37,970 nt of DNA, taken from assembly GCA_016787415.1 (NCBI GenBank), contig JAEUUT010000252.1:1-37970 (forward strand), read 5' to 3'. Below, piece by piece: positions 23,443-32,404 of this stretch. Position 1 is the stretch's first letter. Each line of letters begins with the position of its first letter. The notes under the pieces are model-generated. The model was given only the letters and a program-made list of their open reading frames with translations. It made no database searches and was not told the origin of the DNA. Source of the stretch: Saprospiraceae bacterium (GTDB taxonomy: Bacteria; Bacteroidota; Bacteroidia; Chitinophagales; Saprospiraceae). A program made the translations under genes and the position numbers.

Positions 23443-25773
23443 TCACTCAACGAGTAGTTTTTCCATACAAACGAGGTTTCCATCTGTACAAACAAACAGG
23501 AAATAGACGCCTGAAGGCAAATTCGCTACGGAAAAATCAGTCGCTGTAAACGCCTCCAAACGCTTTGTTTGCAACAAGCGCCCCCGCGCATCCAGCAAAC
23601 GGATTTCCACATCGGTCATTTTTTCTGACACCGATACCTGCACCTGGTCGGCGGCCGGATTGGGGTACACCGACAGGTTGGCGGTAGTAGTATGCACATT
23701 TCCGACAGCGGTAGTCAGCATATTTTCTGCCGCAAACGTAGGCGGCATATCGGTGAAACTGCCCGTGCCGTTGGGGTAGCGACCGAAACTGCGGTCGACA
23801 TCTTGCTCACCAAACGACAGGCTGTCCAGGATAGCCCCATCAGAGGTGGCCAGCGACACAAATTCGCCCGAGGCTTTGAGTTTGAAATTGGCATGCAGGC
23901 CCGTTTGAGAGCCGTCTTCATCGGCCCACACGATGAGGTAGCCATGTGCCGGGATGATCGTGCCGCTTGGGAAGGCCCATTTGCTGGGATTGTCGGGGTT
24001 ATCGGACAAATACAGTCCTGTGAGGTTCACCTCGAACGCCGTGTTGTTGTACAGTTCGATCCAGTCTTCGAGTTCGCCGGAGGGGTCGGTAGCGCCGGCT
24101 GTATTGTCGGCCAGAAATTCATTGATGACCACTTCACCGGCATTGGGGGCCGAGAGTCCTGTTTCAAGGTGGAAAAACTCGTGTTCGGCCCGCACCGGCA
24201 GAAAAGCGCCTGCGCTGCTGTTTTCGGAGTAAATGTAATACTCGGAGCGAGGTGTGAGGGCTGTAAAACTGGCGCCAAAGACGCCATCGCCCGCCGTGCC
24301 GTCCTGGTGCTGCCCGTCGTCGAACATCGCCACGCGGGTAAACGCGTCGGTAGTAGCGCCGCGCCAGCCAAGCAGGGTGCTGGTGCTGGCGCCGCTGATT
24401 TTGGCAGTAATCCATACTTCCGAGCCCAGCGGCGGGGCGGTAGGTGTGGTCACATCGGAAATGACTGGCGGCGCGGCACTGATTTCGGTGGTGGAAAGCA
24501 GGTAGTTTTTCCGGCCGTTCATCAGCGAAACAATGCCGGGAATGCTACCGCCACCCGGGCCGCCGCCGGTACCGTTGGCGCCCCAGTACACATTGGACAG
24601 GAACTGCGCATAGGTGTAAAACTTGTGCGTGTCGGATTGTACCGCAGCATCGATAATAGCCTGTTGTTCAAGGGCTTTGTCGAGGTAATCGCCCGTAACG
24701 AACATTTCTTCCAGCATGGTGCGGATATGCGCCAGGTACATCCGTTTGTAGGTAGCATTTTGCAGGAGTTTGTTGATGAGGGGTCGGTCGGTAACGGTAG
24801 AAACCGCCAGGGGGGAGAGGTTTTTCATGGCCGTGGTATCGAGGCCTCCACCGCCCGGGCCGCCGCCCGTGCCGCCAGCGAGGTTGCGGAACCCGCCGAA
24901 CGACATATTCAAATCCCACACTATGCTGCTGAAACGCTGGTTGTCGGTACGATACAGGTAGTAATTTTGGGAAAAAGTACCGATATAGGAATCGAGGTTG
25001 ACCAGCAGGTTGTCGAACGCCAGCATCCAGAGGGCGCGGTCGACATCAAGGATTTGGTCGACCGCCGCAGTTTGGGTATTCAAGGTGTCGATCAGGTGGA
25101 GCAGGTCGGCCCAGCCTGCGTCGCTTTTTATTTCGTATGCCGTTTGATACAGCGTGGAATCGGCGCCGAGCCATTTCAGGGTGGGGTAATTGCTGGCGCC
25201 GCCGGGGCCTGCACCGCCTACAGGGGTACACTTAAAAAATGCGCCTTGCGAACTGGAAAAGTGGTCGCTCAGAAAGGATTTGGTGACACTTTCCACATTG
25301 GTCATCAGTCCGTAGTAATTGCCGTTGACATACACTTTGGCAAAATTGGCGCGCGGGCAATGCATGTAGTGGCTGAGTACCCAGTAACTCACTACTTCGC
25401 GAACGAAGGTAGGATCGCTGAAACCATTGCTCAGTTTCAGGTCGGTAAAGCCGTTGTAGTCCTGGTTGCCTTTTACGGTGTTGAGTTCGATATGCAAGGG
25501 GTTTTTGGCATTATTGGCGTTGTAACTGCTGTTTCCTTTGTATTTCACCCCGCAGGAATCAAACAACACGCCATTGACTTCCACGGTTTTGGCAATGGTA
25601 TAGTCTTCGGTGGTGGAAATAGCAGCGTCCATTTTCGCATCCCAGTCATTAAAATCAAAAGTGATTCTGATTTCCTGGATGGTAGCCGCATCGTAGAGGT
25701 TTTGGGCGGAAACGAGGTGAACAACAAACAACAGCAAGAGGCTGGCCGACAGCCGGAGGAAAGAAGATTTCAT
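23443..25773 (-). CDS. Secreted CotH kinase-like protein with lamin-tail domain and T9SS sorting domain
   Basis: 776 residues with signal peptide (ending LVSAQ). Residues about 35-430 are a CotH domain: CGVKYKGNSSYNANNAKNPLH, LKLSNGFSDPTFVREVVSYW, YVNGNYYGLMTNVE and the metal-binding block IVWDLNMSFG near residue 285. CotH proteins are atypical secreted or spore-coat protein kinases. Three Gly/Pro-rich inserts (GGAGPGGASN, GGTGGGPGGGGLD, GTGGGPGGGSIPG) interrupt it. Residues about 540-650 are a lamin-tail (LTD) domain (VVINEFLADN, LEDWIELYNNTAFEVNLTGL), and the end is a T9SS type A domain (SVYPNPAADQVQVSV, NLPSGVYFLFV). So the kinase-like domain should act outside the outer membrane. It is the first gene of the minus-strand run that continues with DUF4956, adaptor and TolC-like genes. 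Confidence 0.93.
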   Translation of the reverse strand: MKSSFLRLSASLLLLFVVHLVSAQNLYDAATIQEIRITFDFNDWDAKMDAAISTTEDYTIAKTVEVNGVLFDSCGVKYKGNSSYNANNAKNPLHIELNTVKGNQDYNGFTDLKLSNGFSDPTFVREVVSYWVLSHYMHCPRANFAKVYVNGNYYGLMTNVESVTKSFLSDHFSSSQGAFFKCTPVGGAGPGGASNYPTLKWLGADSTLYQTAYEIKSDAGWADLLHLIDTLNTQTAAVDQILDVDRALWMLAFDNLLVNLDSYIGTFSQNYYLYRTDNQRFSSIVWDLNMSFGGFRNLAGGTGGGPGGGGLDTTAMKNLSPLAVSTVTDRPLINKLLQNATYKRMYLAHIRTMLEEMFVTGDYLDKALEQQAIIDAAVQSDTHKFYTYAQFLSNVYWGANGTGGGPGGGSIPGIVSLMNGRKNYLLSTTEISAAPPVISDVTTPTAPPLGSEVWITAKISGASTSTLLGWRGATTDAFTRVAMFDDGQHQDGTAGDGVFGASFTALTPRSEYYIYSENSSAGAFLPVRAEHEFFHLETGLSAPNAGEVVINEFLADNTAGATDPSGELEDWIELYNNTAFEVNLTGLYLSDNPDNPSKWAFPSGTIIPAHGYLIVWADEDGSQTGLHANFKLKASGEFVSLATSDGAILDSLSFGEQDVDRSFGRYPNGTGSFTDMPPTFAAENMLTTAVGNVHTTTANLSVYPNPAADQVQVSVSEKMTDVEIRLLDARGRLLQTKRLEAFTATDFSVANLPSGVYFLFVCTDGNLVCMEKLLVE

Positions 25774-25807
25774 GATGGATGGTAGTGATAGTGGATACAG
25801 ATGGTGG

Positions 25808-25815
25808 CAAATATA
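25808..25815 (-). promoter_or_regulatory. Promoter -7 element of the CotH gene
   Basis: Read on the minus strand this is TATATTTG, an exact TAnnTTTG match 34 bases before the CotH start codon. A good -33 TTTG is not seen. Confidence 0.4.
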
Positions 25816-25895
25816 TCCTTATCACGTTGAAATGGCGGGGAGCGTTGCTTGGAGGGGGAAGGAATCGGTGAAGAGGGGGAATGTGTCGGTGAAAT

Positions 25896-28800
25896 TTACA
25901 AGTCGGTTGGCAACTGTACGATCACCTGCGTTCCGGCAGCATTCCCCTGTGTATCCTTCAAATCGATGATTTCCAAGCCCGTCTGCCCTGTGGGTCGGTT
26001 TTTGGCAATCAGGTTGAGCCGCTGCCGGGTAATCTCCAGTGCTTTTGATTCGTGTTCCTGTCGGATAGATGTTCCTCTCCCAACCCCATTATCTACGACA
26101 GAGCATACCAGTTTGCCCTCTTTTTGCCTAAATGAAACAGACAAATACCCTGAACCTTTTTTTCCGTTGAAACCATGCCAGATGGCATTTTCTACAAATG
26201 GCTGGAGGATCATGGTAGGCAGCATGGTATCATCCGGGTCGATGGATGCATCCAGTTCGAATTTCCAGGCGAACGCATTTTCCAGGCGCATGGATTCTGC
26301 CTGCATGTATTGTTCGAGCAATTCGATTTCATCTGAAATGGGGATGAGCGGGCGCGAAGCCAGGTTCAGTATGGAACGCATCAGGCGGGCGAATCGCCCC
26401 AGGTATTCATTGGCGGTGTCGATGTCTTTTTGCAGGATATAACTGCTGATCGAGTTCATGCTGTTGAAAATGAAGTGCGGGTTCATTTGCAAGCGGAGCA
26501 CAGCGTTTTGCAGTTCGGCAGCCAGTTGTTTGCTTTCCGCTTCTTTTTGCCTGAATTCGGCTTCTTTACGGCGCTCGGCTTCTTTGCGGCGAATGCGTGC
26601 AATACGATTTCTGTAAAACGCATACAACAGCGCCATGATAAACAGGCCCTGCAAGGTGCGCGCCCACCATGTAGCGTACCAGGGCGGCAATATGGTGAAA
26701 TGCATCTCGCGGGGTTGAACACTCCATATCCCATCCGAATTGGCAGCCCACACCTGTAACGTATAGTGGCCAGCCGGCAATTGGGCATATCTGGCAAAAC
26801 CGTTTGTACCGCCAGAAGCCGTGTCTTTTTCAAATCCTGCCAAGCGATATCGGTATTGTACTTCTTCCGGCGCGGTATAATCAATTCCCACAAAACGGAA
26901 GGAAAGCGTACGGTTTTGATAACTGAAAACGAGCGGAGGCAGGTGTTCCGGATTGCCACGCATCGAGCCCGTATCGTTCACTATACATTCGGTAATGTGC
27001 ACCAACGGAGGATGAGGGTTGTCGCGAATGCTGTCGGGATGAAACACATTCATACCATTTACCCCTCCGAAAGCCAGGCGACCATCAGACAGGGCGCAGG
27101 CACTTCCAGGCATAAATTGCAGGCCCTGCAAGCCGTCGCTTTCCGTGTAATGTTGCAGGTTGCCTTTTTGCGGATCGTACCGATACAAACCGTTGTTGGA
27201 TGCCAGCCAGAGGCGCCCGGCCTGGTCGGCCAGGATGGATTGCAGGGCGCGTTCGAGGGCGCCGCCCGGGCCTTTTAAAAATTCTATAGAATAATTATCC
27301 AGGTTTAGTTTCAAGAGGCCTTTGTTGGAAGCCAACCACCGCAAGCGTCCCTGCGCAACCATACCATTGGAATACCCGACGCCATGCCATTCTTTTTGCA
27401 GGTTGAACTGGCCGTTTTGACACTGATACATGGCTAATCCGTCTACTTCATCGGAGATAAAATAGCGCCCTTCGCCGTCCGGAAACACGTCCAGAATACT
27501 TTGGTGGGTCAATACTGGGTGGTCCTGATCGTAGCGATGAAGCCTGCCATCTTTTTGAAATTTGTACAAGCCGTCCGGGCATACCAGCAGGAAATCGCGC
27601 TCGGAAGTTTGTACCATATTGTACAGGCGATGAAGGCGGGAAGCGACCCGTACGAAGCGGGAGGAAGTGCGTTTTTTGAGGTAAACATCGGAGGCCGAGA
27701 AGGCAAATAGGTCGCCGGAGCGGTCGAGGAAGAGTTTGTGATAGTTGCCCGTCATGGGCAGGCGCTGCGAGCGGTCGCCCGCTGGCAGGCGTATTATTCC
27801 TTCTTTGTCAATAGCCACCCATGCCCCGCCATCATTCGAGGCCGCCACACTGCGCACCGGATTGGTAGCGCCTGGGGAAGTGGCGTTTGTCCGACTTCGG
27901 AACTTGGATTGTTCGATGTTGCTGTAAAATACGCCTTTGCCCCAGACAGAAAACCATAGGGTGCCATCCTTCGTGGCCAATACATTCTGGACGGCATTAA
28001 TGGATGTGTCTACTTTGTCAGTCCAAATAAATGGATGTTGTTCTAGGAATTGTAGTTTATCCGGGTATTTATCAAACAGAAAAAAACCATGTCTGCTACT
28101 CGTAACGACCAGTTGGTGAGTGCCTTTTGGCGCCACATCAAACAAGCCGGGGGCGCTTTTCAACCCGGGGGGAATAAATATGCGAACATCTGTAGGGTGG
28201 TGTACCGAGAAGCGAATCAGTCCGTTTTCTGTGGGAAGCCATAACAGGGAATCCCCTTCCACACAAGCAAAAAGGATGCGCAGTTTTGGCATTCCAGTAC
28301 CATCATTGCCATTGAGCCACAACGACTTGCGTACCGTTTTTGTGGAGTAATCAAACAATTCAATACCGCCTCCATCCTCTATCAGCAGGTTGACAATCCC
28401 GGTGACATACCCCTTCCGATTGACCAATGGATAGGCCGAGTAGGATTCGATGGCGTGTAATACCGAATCCTGTTGCGTATCAGGATGATACAGATGCAGC
28501 GCATTGCCCGCCACCACCCAGAGTTTGGAATCCACGTCGATATGAACAAGCAGGTATTCGGCATCCGAGGATGAATACCCGTCCATGTTCAACTGATAGT
28601 TTAAAAGAGTATCCCTGTCTGGCAAAAGGCAATGCAACCCCGTACTGCTGGAAAACCATTTTCTTCCTTTCGGGTCTTCCATCACCTTGCTGGTGATATT
28701 GGGCGTGTAGGATCCGTCGCTGTTGTTAGGCCGGTAAATGCGTATATTTTTCCCATCGAACCGATTCAGGCCGTCAAAACTACCAATCCAGATGTAGCCT

Positions 28801-28985
28801 TCCGAGTCTTGCGACAGGTAGGCATTGGTTTGTTCGGAAAGGCCTGTGGTTTGGGTAAGGGCATGGAATGTAGGGGCCGGTTGTTGGGCGGTGAGGGGAA
28901 GGGTGAGAAGGTGTACAAGCAAGGGAAGGCTCCCTCTCGTAACATTTTGCAGAATGCGATTTCGAAGTGAAGCCCAGAATTGCAC
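25896..28985 (-). CDS. Propeller-type sensor histidine kinase (LytS class)
   Basis: 1029 residues from a GTG start, the first codon available after the stop of the 28988 gene. After a signal sequence (LLVHLLTLPLTAQ) come two-component-regulator propeller repeats at about residues 45-690 (DSEGYIWIGSFDGLNRFDG, DQAGRLWLASNNGLYRYDP), a YYY domain (VQYRYRLAGFEKD, LPAGHYTLQVWAANSDGIW), one membrane helix near residue 770-790 and a coiled coil. The kinase part is of the LytS/YehU type, with phospho-acceptor His837 in LQMNPHFIFNSMNSI and N box around Asn933 (LQPFVENAIWHG), then DNGVGRG. It should sense a periplasmic ligand and pass phosphate to a LytTR regulator, most likely that at 31419-32180, though two genes separate them. 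No DNA-binding domain is attached, unlike hybrid SusR-type kinases. Confidence 0.93.
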   Translation of the reverse strand: MQFWASLRNRILQNVTRGSLPLLVHLLTLPLTAQQPAPTFHALTQTTGLSEQTNAYLSQDSEGYIWIGSFDGLNRFDGKNIRIYRPNNSDGSYTPNITSKVMEDPKGRKWFSSSTGLHCLLPDRDTLLNYQLNMDGYSSSDAEYLLVHIDVDSKLWVVAGNALHLYHPDTQQDSVLHAIESYSAYPLVNRKGYVTGIVNLLIEDGGGIELFDYSTKTVRKSLWLNGNDGTGMPKLRILFACVEGDSLLWLPTENGLIRFSVHHPTDVRIFIPPGLKSAPGLFDVAPKGTHQLVVTSSRHGFFLFDKYPDKLQFLEQHPFIWTDKVDTSINAVQNVLATKDGTLWFSVWGKGVFYSNIEQSKFRSRTNATSPGATNPVRSVAASNDGGAWVAIDKEGIIRLPAGDRSQRLPMTGNYHKLFLDRSGDLFAFSASDVYLKKRTSSRFVRVASRLHRLYNMVQTSERDFLLVCPDGLYKFQKDGRLHRYDQDHPVLTHQSILDVFPDGEGRYFISDEVDGLAMYQCQNGQFNLQKEWHGVGYSNGMVAQGRLRWLASNKGLLKLNLDNYSIEFLKGPGGALERALQSILADQAGRLWLASNNGLYRYDPQKGNLQHYTESDGLQGLQFMPGSACALSDGRLAFGGVNGMNVFHPDSIRDNPHPPLVHITECIVNDTGSMRGNPEHLPPLVFSYQNRTLSFRFVGIDYTAPEEVQYRYRLAGFEKDTASGGTNGFARYAQLPAGHYTLQVWAANSDGIWSVQPREMHFTILPPWYATWWARTLQGLFIMALLYAFYRNRIARIRRKEAERRKEAEFRQKEAESKQLAAELQNAVLRLQMNPHFIFNSMNSISSYILQKDIDTANEYLGRFARLMRSILNLASRPLIPISDEIELLEQYMQAESMRLENAFAWKFELDASIDPDDTMLPTMILQPFVENAIWHGFNGKKGSGYLSVSFRQKEGKLVCSVVDNGVGRGTSIRQEHESKALEITRQRLNLIAKNRPTGQTGLEIIDLKDTQGNAAGTQVIVQLPTDL

Positions 28986-28987
28986 AG

Positions 28988-29824
28988 TTACTCAGCGTCA
29001 CGGTATTCTACAGGATCACCTTCGGGACCGTCTGGCAACTTCGGCATTTGAATGAATCCGGAAGATTCATCCTGAAATGAATTTGAAACCGGGTAGTTCG
29101 GTCTCCACATATCTGTCAGCAGGTAAAATAATTTTCCGTCCAGCGGTTTAAGTTGATCGTCGAGCGCAATGGCAATAAACGTACAATACCACCCTGTAGG
29201 AGAAGTAAGCGTGGGGTTTGTTATGGCACACTTGAATATGGCTGGCACAAATGCAATCCAGTTGGTAGTTGATATCAGAGGCCAGTCATGTTCCTTATCA
29301 AACCGTGCCAAAAGCGGTAAAAAAACGGGTGTTTGATCATGGAAGGCTGTTTGTAACCAATCGTGAAGATTCAATGCCTTACTGGCTGGTGGAAGATGAT
29401 TGATCCATGTAATTCCGGGCGTAGGGCTTTCGGTAAATTTTAATTTATCTTTATCTATTTTCACCGTTGTGCCTGTTGAGATCATGGCCCCAGGAGTACC
29501 TACAAAAATAGGAGCGTTTGCCATTTCTTTGCCCATGAGGTCTTGCCCAACTGCGAGTAGAGAGGAGGCGTATTTGCCGTCTGCCCTTTTTTGTGCTACT
29601 ACGTGCGTAAGCCTGATTCGGTTACAATCTGCTTTGTTTATGATTTCTTGCAGGTCTTTTTTAGCAAACACAACAGACCGGGCAAATTCGACATTTCTGA
29701 CTAGTACCTGCTCATTGGCATCTTGTCTATGTTTCTCAATTGCTGTTCGGATATGAGATACATCAAGGTCGATCTGAAAGTAATCATTTTTAGTTGTATC
29801 AGGAGAAAAGGGTATTGAAGCCAT
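28988..29824 (-). CDS. Unknown protein encoded beside the haem peroxidase
   Basis: 278 residues from the ATG at 29824 (MASIPFSPDTTKNDYFQIDL); the frame stays open for 69 codons upstream, but that part is AT-rich non-coding sequence overlapping the start of the divergent peroxidase. No signal peptide and no clear membrane segment. An N-terminal helical, charged part (RTAIEKHRQDANEQVLVRNV, KKDLQEIINKADCNRIRLTHV) precedes beta-rich sequence with aromatic stretches (TNWIAFVPAIFKC, PTGWYCTFIAIAL, GKLFYLLTDMWRPN). Family not recognised. Its stop codon lies two bases before the kinase start codon, so they are probably transcribed together. A 60-base sample (29401-29460) has 20 G+C, against 38 in the kinase (27181-27240), which suggests a different origin. 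Confidence 0.75.
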   Translation of the reverse strand: MASIPFSPDTTKNDYFQIDLDVSHIRTAIEKHRQDANEQVLVRNVEFARSVVFAKKDLQEIINKADCNRIRLTHVVAQKRADGKYASSLLAVGQDLMGKEMANAPIFVGTPGAMISTGTTVKIDKDKLKFTESPTPGITWINHLPPASKALNLHDWLQTAFHDQTPVFLPLLARFDKEHDWPLISTTNWIAFVPAIFKCAITNPTLTSPTGWYCTFIAIALDDQLKPLDGKLFYLLTDMWRPNYPVSNSFQDESSGFIQMPKLPDGPEGDPVEYRDAE

Positions 29825-29920
29825 AAATATCAATTTAAAATGTAGATAACATAATATTTTTAAGCCAAAAAACAACAGTACGAAATTATTGAAAATATAT
29901 TTCAAGCAACATAAAATAAT

Positions 29921-31543
29921 ATGCAAATAAAGCATGCGCCGACTTTTGAATTGCCACCGGATATTCCTTATGATGCGTTTGGTCGCACTGGAAAATTTGG
30001 AAAACTTTTCCCTTTTATTCGCCCATGGCATTGGAAAGGGTCAATAAATCCTGTCAGTTTTTTTAAAAACTTAGGTGACAGCAAATTCCTTTTTTCATCC
30101 AATGGGGTAGATGATGACAATCCAAATATCCCTGCTGCTTATACCTACTTCGGCCAGTTTTTATCACACGATTTGAGTTTTGATCCTACATCTATCGGTG
30201 AGCGTAAAACAGACCCAGCAATGGAGTGGAATTTCAGGTCTGCGGCTTTTGATCTGGATATGATATACGGCGGTGGTATTTTCATGAGTCCTCACTTATA
30301 TGAAAAGGATATCCCCGTTTTCATCATGGGAAAAAGTAGTTCGAGTAGTCCTCCTTTTCAAGATTTTTGGGACTTGCAGCGAAATATTCAAGGTTCCCCC
30401 ATTATTCCGGATAACAGAAATAATGACAATGTCATGGTATCGCAATTGCATGTTGCTTTGCAATTGCTGCATAATCGATTTGTACATGCGTTTATGCAAG
30501 ACAACAACTATACCCCCGCTCAGATATTTACGGGGGCAAGACATGAAACCATACGGCATTACCAATGGGTAATTTTGCATGACTACCTGCCTACATTGAT
30601 CTGCCCAAAAGTTTATGCATCTGTTTTGAAAAATAAAGCAAGAACGTACAGCACATCCCGGCTCCCTCGATGGAAAAAACTGCTGAGTTTTTTTTTCATA
30701 AACAATCCTGTGTTTGATAAACGCGAATGGGTACGTTCCATTTTTCATACCCGTGATCATCCATATATCCCGGTAGAATTTTCAGCAGCAGCATTTAGAT
30801 TTGGACACAGCCAGGTAGCATCTACTTACCAGTTCAATCAGGATACATTCGGAGCCATAATGCCCGATCCTGATCAAAAAAAGCCTGTTTTTTTTGTTGA
30901 CTGGAGTTTGTTTTTTAATAAACAAAACCTGAGCCACCAAATAAATACCAACTTCAGTAGTGCTTTTGAACGCGAAGTGAACATCCATGGAGAAGGTTTT
31001 AAATTGGCAGCGCTTGACTTTTTGCGTGGTTGGAAACTGAATCTTCCTTCAGGCCAGGATGTCGCCCGCAAAATGGGAGTAAGGGAACTGAGTAAAAGCG
31101 ACTGGAAAAAATTGGATGCTCAATTTAAAGAATTCCCTTACAAAAAACTGCAACAGCACTTCCAACAACACACCCCTCTTTGGTACTATATACTTGCAGA
31201 GGCACAATCGCAAGCCGAAGGAATGCGGCTTGGCCCACTAGGTTCACATCTTGTAGCAGAAACCATTATTGGAATACTGTATGCGGACCCAACTTCATTC
31301 TTAAACATCGAGCCCGACTGGAAACCAGATAAAGTCAAAACTGGTCAAAGTGAAGAATTTACCCTCGAAGACCTGCTTGAAATGGCAGGCGTATTGCATG
31401 GGGCAAAAATTCCCACGCTTACAAAGCCCCTAAACGTTCCTCCACCGCCTCCCGATAAGCCCTGGCCACCGGCACTGCCGCCCCGTCTCGCATCATCAGT
31501 GCACTGTCTGCTTTCAGATAGCGGTCTACCATCATCAGATTGA
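29921..31543 (+). CDS. Animal-type haem peroxidase (peroxicin-like)
   Basis: 540 residues, no signal peptide, so probably cytoplasmic or exported by another route. The distal haem motif is TYFGQFLSHDLSFDP with His83 and Asp84; PDNRNNDNVMVSQLHVALQLLHNRF is the 'DxRxNe...LH..l...HNR' helix of the peroxidase-cyclooxygenase superfamily; the proximal ligand is His296 in AAAFRFGHSQV. These enzymes oxidise halides or organic compounds with peroxide. The frame runs 125 bases into the 3' end of the convergent LytTR gene; the last 42 residues (about NVPPPPPDKPWPP to the end) are antisense to conserved LytTR sequence and look like read-through after loss of the original stop. The family-like part ends near GVLHG. 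The gene is AT-rich (20 G+C in 30901-30960, against 32 in 31861-31920). Confidence 0.9.
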   Translation: MQIKHAPTFELPPDIPYDAFGRTGKFGKLFPFIRPWHWKGSINPVSFFKNLGDSKFLFSSNGVDDDNPNIPAAYTYFGQFLSHDLSFDPTSIGERKTDPAMEWNFRSAAFDLDMIYGGGIFMSPHLYEKDIPVFIMGKSSSSSPPFQDFWDLQRNIQGSPIIPDNRNNDNVMVSQLHVALQLLHNRFVHAFMQDNNYTPAQIFTGARHETIRHYQWVILHDYLPTLICPKVYASVLKNKARTYSTSRLPRWKKLLSFFFINNPVFDKREWVRSIFHTRDHPYIPVEFSAAAFRFGHSQVASTYQFNQDTFGAIMPDPDQKKPVFFVDWSLFFNKQNLSHQINTNFSSAFEREVNIHGEGFKLAALDFLRGWKLNLPSGQDVARKMGVRELSKSDWKKLDAQFKEFPYKKLQQHFQQHTPLWYYILAEAQSQAEGMRLGPLGSHLVAETIIGILYADPTSFLNIEPDWKPDKVKTGQSEEFTLEDLLEMAGVLHGAKIPTLTKPLNVPPPPPDKPWPPALPPRLASSVHCLLSDSGLPSSD

Positions 31544-32180
31544 CGATGTGCGAGCGGTGCACTTTCATGAATTCGGCGTATGGATCGAAGTGCTGTTCGT
31601 ACACCTTCAGGTTAAGGGAAGCCGTCACTTTGTTTCTTTTGCCGAGGTGCAGGTAGTAAAAATCGGTGTAGTTCAGGTCGGCATCGAGGTAAAGAATGTC
31701 GGCTACCGTCATCATTTCCAGCCCTTTCGAACTGGACACTGCCAGTCGTTGCGGCAGTTTTTTCTCCCTTGCCTGCTGGAATGTTTCCAGTGCAATCTGT
31801 AGTTGTTCGAGGGTATATCTTTCTGCCTGCCGCAGCCGCACACGGTCGATAGCCGCACCGAGCAACGCAATATCCACCGGTTTAGTCAGAAAATCGAGCG
31901 CGCCGAAGCGGAATGCCGTTTCGGCGTATTTGTTATAGGCTGTCACAAAAACGACGTGAAACGTTGGGGTACCTATTTTCTGTAGCAGATCGAACCCTGT
32001 GCCATCTGGCATTTCTACATCCAGCAGCACCAGGTCGGGCTGGTGCAGGCGACTGAGTTCGAGCCCTTCCGCTACAGAAAAGCCATTAGCAACGATTTGC
32101 ACATCAGGGAAGGCAGGGTGTAGCAGGTGTGTCAGCGCAGTATGGCTCTGCTGTTCGTCGTCGACGATAAGGGTTTTCAT
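31419..32180 (-). CDS. LytTR-family response regulator
   Basis: 253 residues from the ATG at 32180 (MKTLIVDDEQQSHTALTHLL); the open frame extends 16 codons upstream but those are not receiver-like. The receiver domain (residues 1-120) has the acidic pocket Asp7-Asp8, phospho-acceptor Asp54 in LVLLDVEMPDGTG, the switch FVTAYN and the lysine of FLTKPVD. The LytTR DNA-binding domain (about 145-250) contains ILYLDADLNYTDFYYL, EFMKVHRSHIVNLMMVDRYL and the terminal REAVEERL. It should be phosphorylated by a LytS-type kinase and act on promoter DNA. The likely partner is the propeller kinase at 25896; in related bacteria such pairs are usually adjacent. Its 3' end is overlapped by the peroxidase frame. 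Confidence 0.93.
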   Translation of the reverse strand: MKTLIVDDEQQSHTALTHLLHPAFPDVQIVANGFSVAEGLELSRLHQPDLVLLDVEMPDGTGFDLLQKIGTPTFHVVFVTAYNKYAETAFRFGALDFLTKPVDIALLGAAIDRVRLRQAERYTLEQLQIALETFQQAREKKLPQRLAVSSSKGLEMMTVADILYLDADLNYTDFYYLHLGKRNKVTASLNLKVYEQHFDPYAEFMKVHRSHIVNLMMVDRYLKADSALMMRDGAAVPVARAYREAVEERLGAL

Positions 32181-32404
32181 GTTGTGTTTTGTGTTTGCCA
32201 ATAGCAAGATGAAGGCAAAAATGAACAATTTCCAGATAACAAGACATACTCGGCTGATATTCCCATATTGCCATTCCTCCTAAAAAAGGCGCATTTCGTT
32301 CATGCAGCCCTGCCTTTCATACGGAATCCCGGCAGCAGGCTTTACAATCTCCCCATGTTTGTACCGTCGGAAGCGATCATCCTGATCAAAACCGGCACAG
32401 GAGA

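Noticed and set aside
23692..25785. 697-codon open frame on the plus strand, antisense to the CotH gene
   Set aside because: The minus-strand frame has signal peptide, CotH, lamin-tail and T9SS motifs; the antisense translation is compositionally odd and has no recognisable domain. It is a shadow caused by high G+C codon use.
29825..30031. 69-codon upstream extension of the 28988 gene
   Set aside because: It would overlap the start of the divergent peroxidase gene and its translation is typical of AT-rich non-coding DNA.
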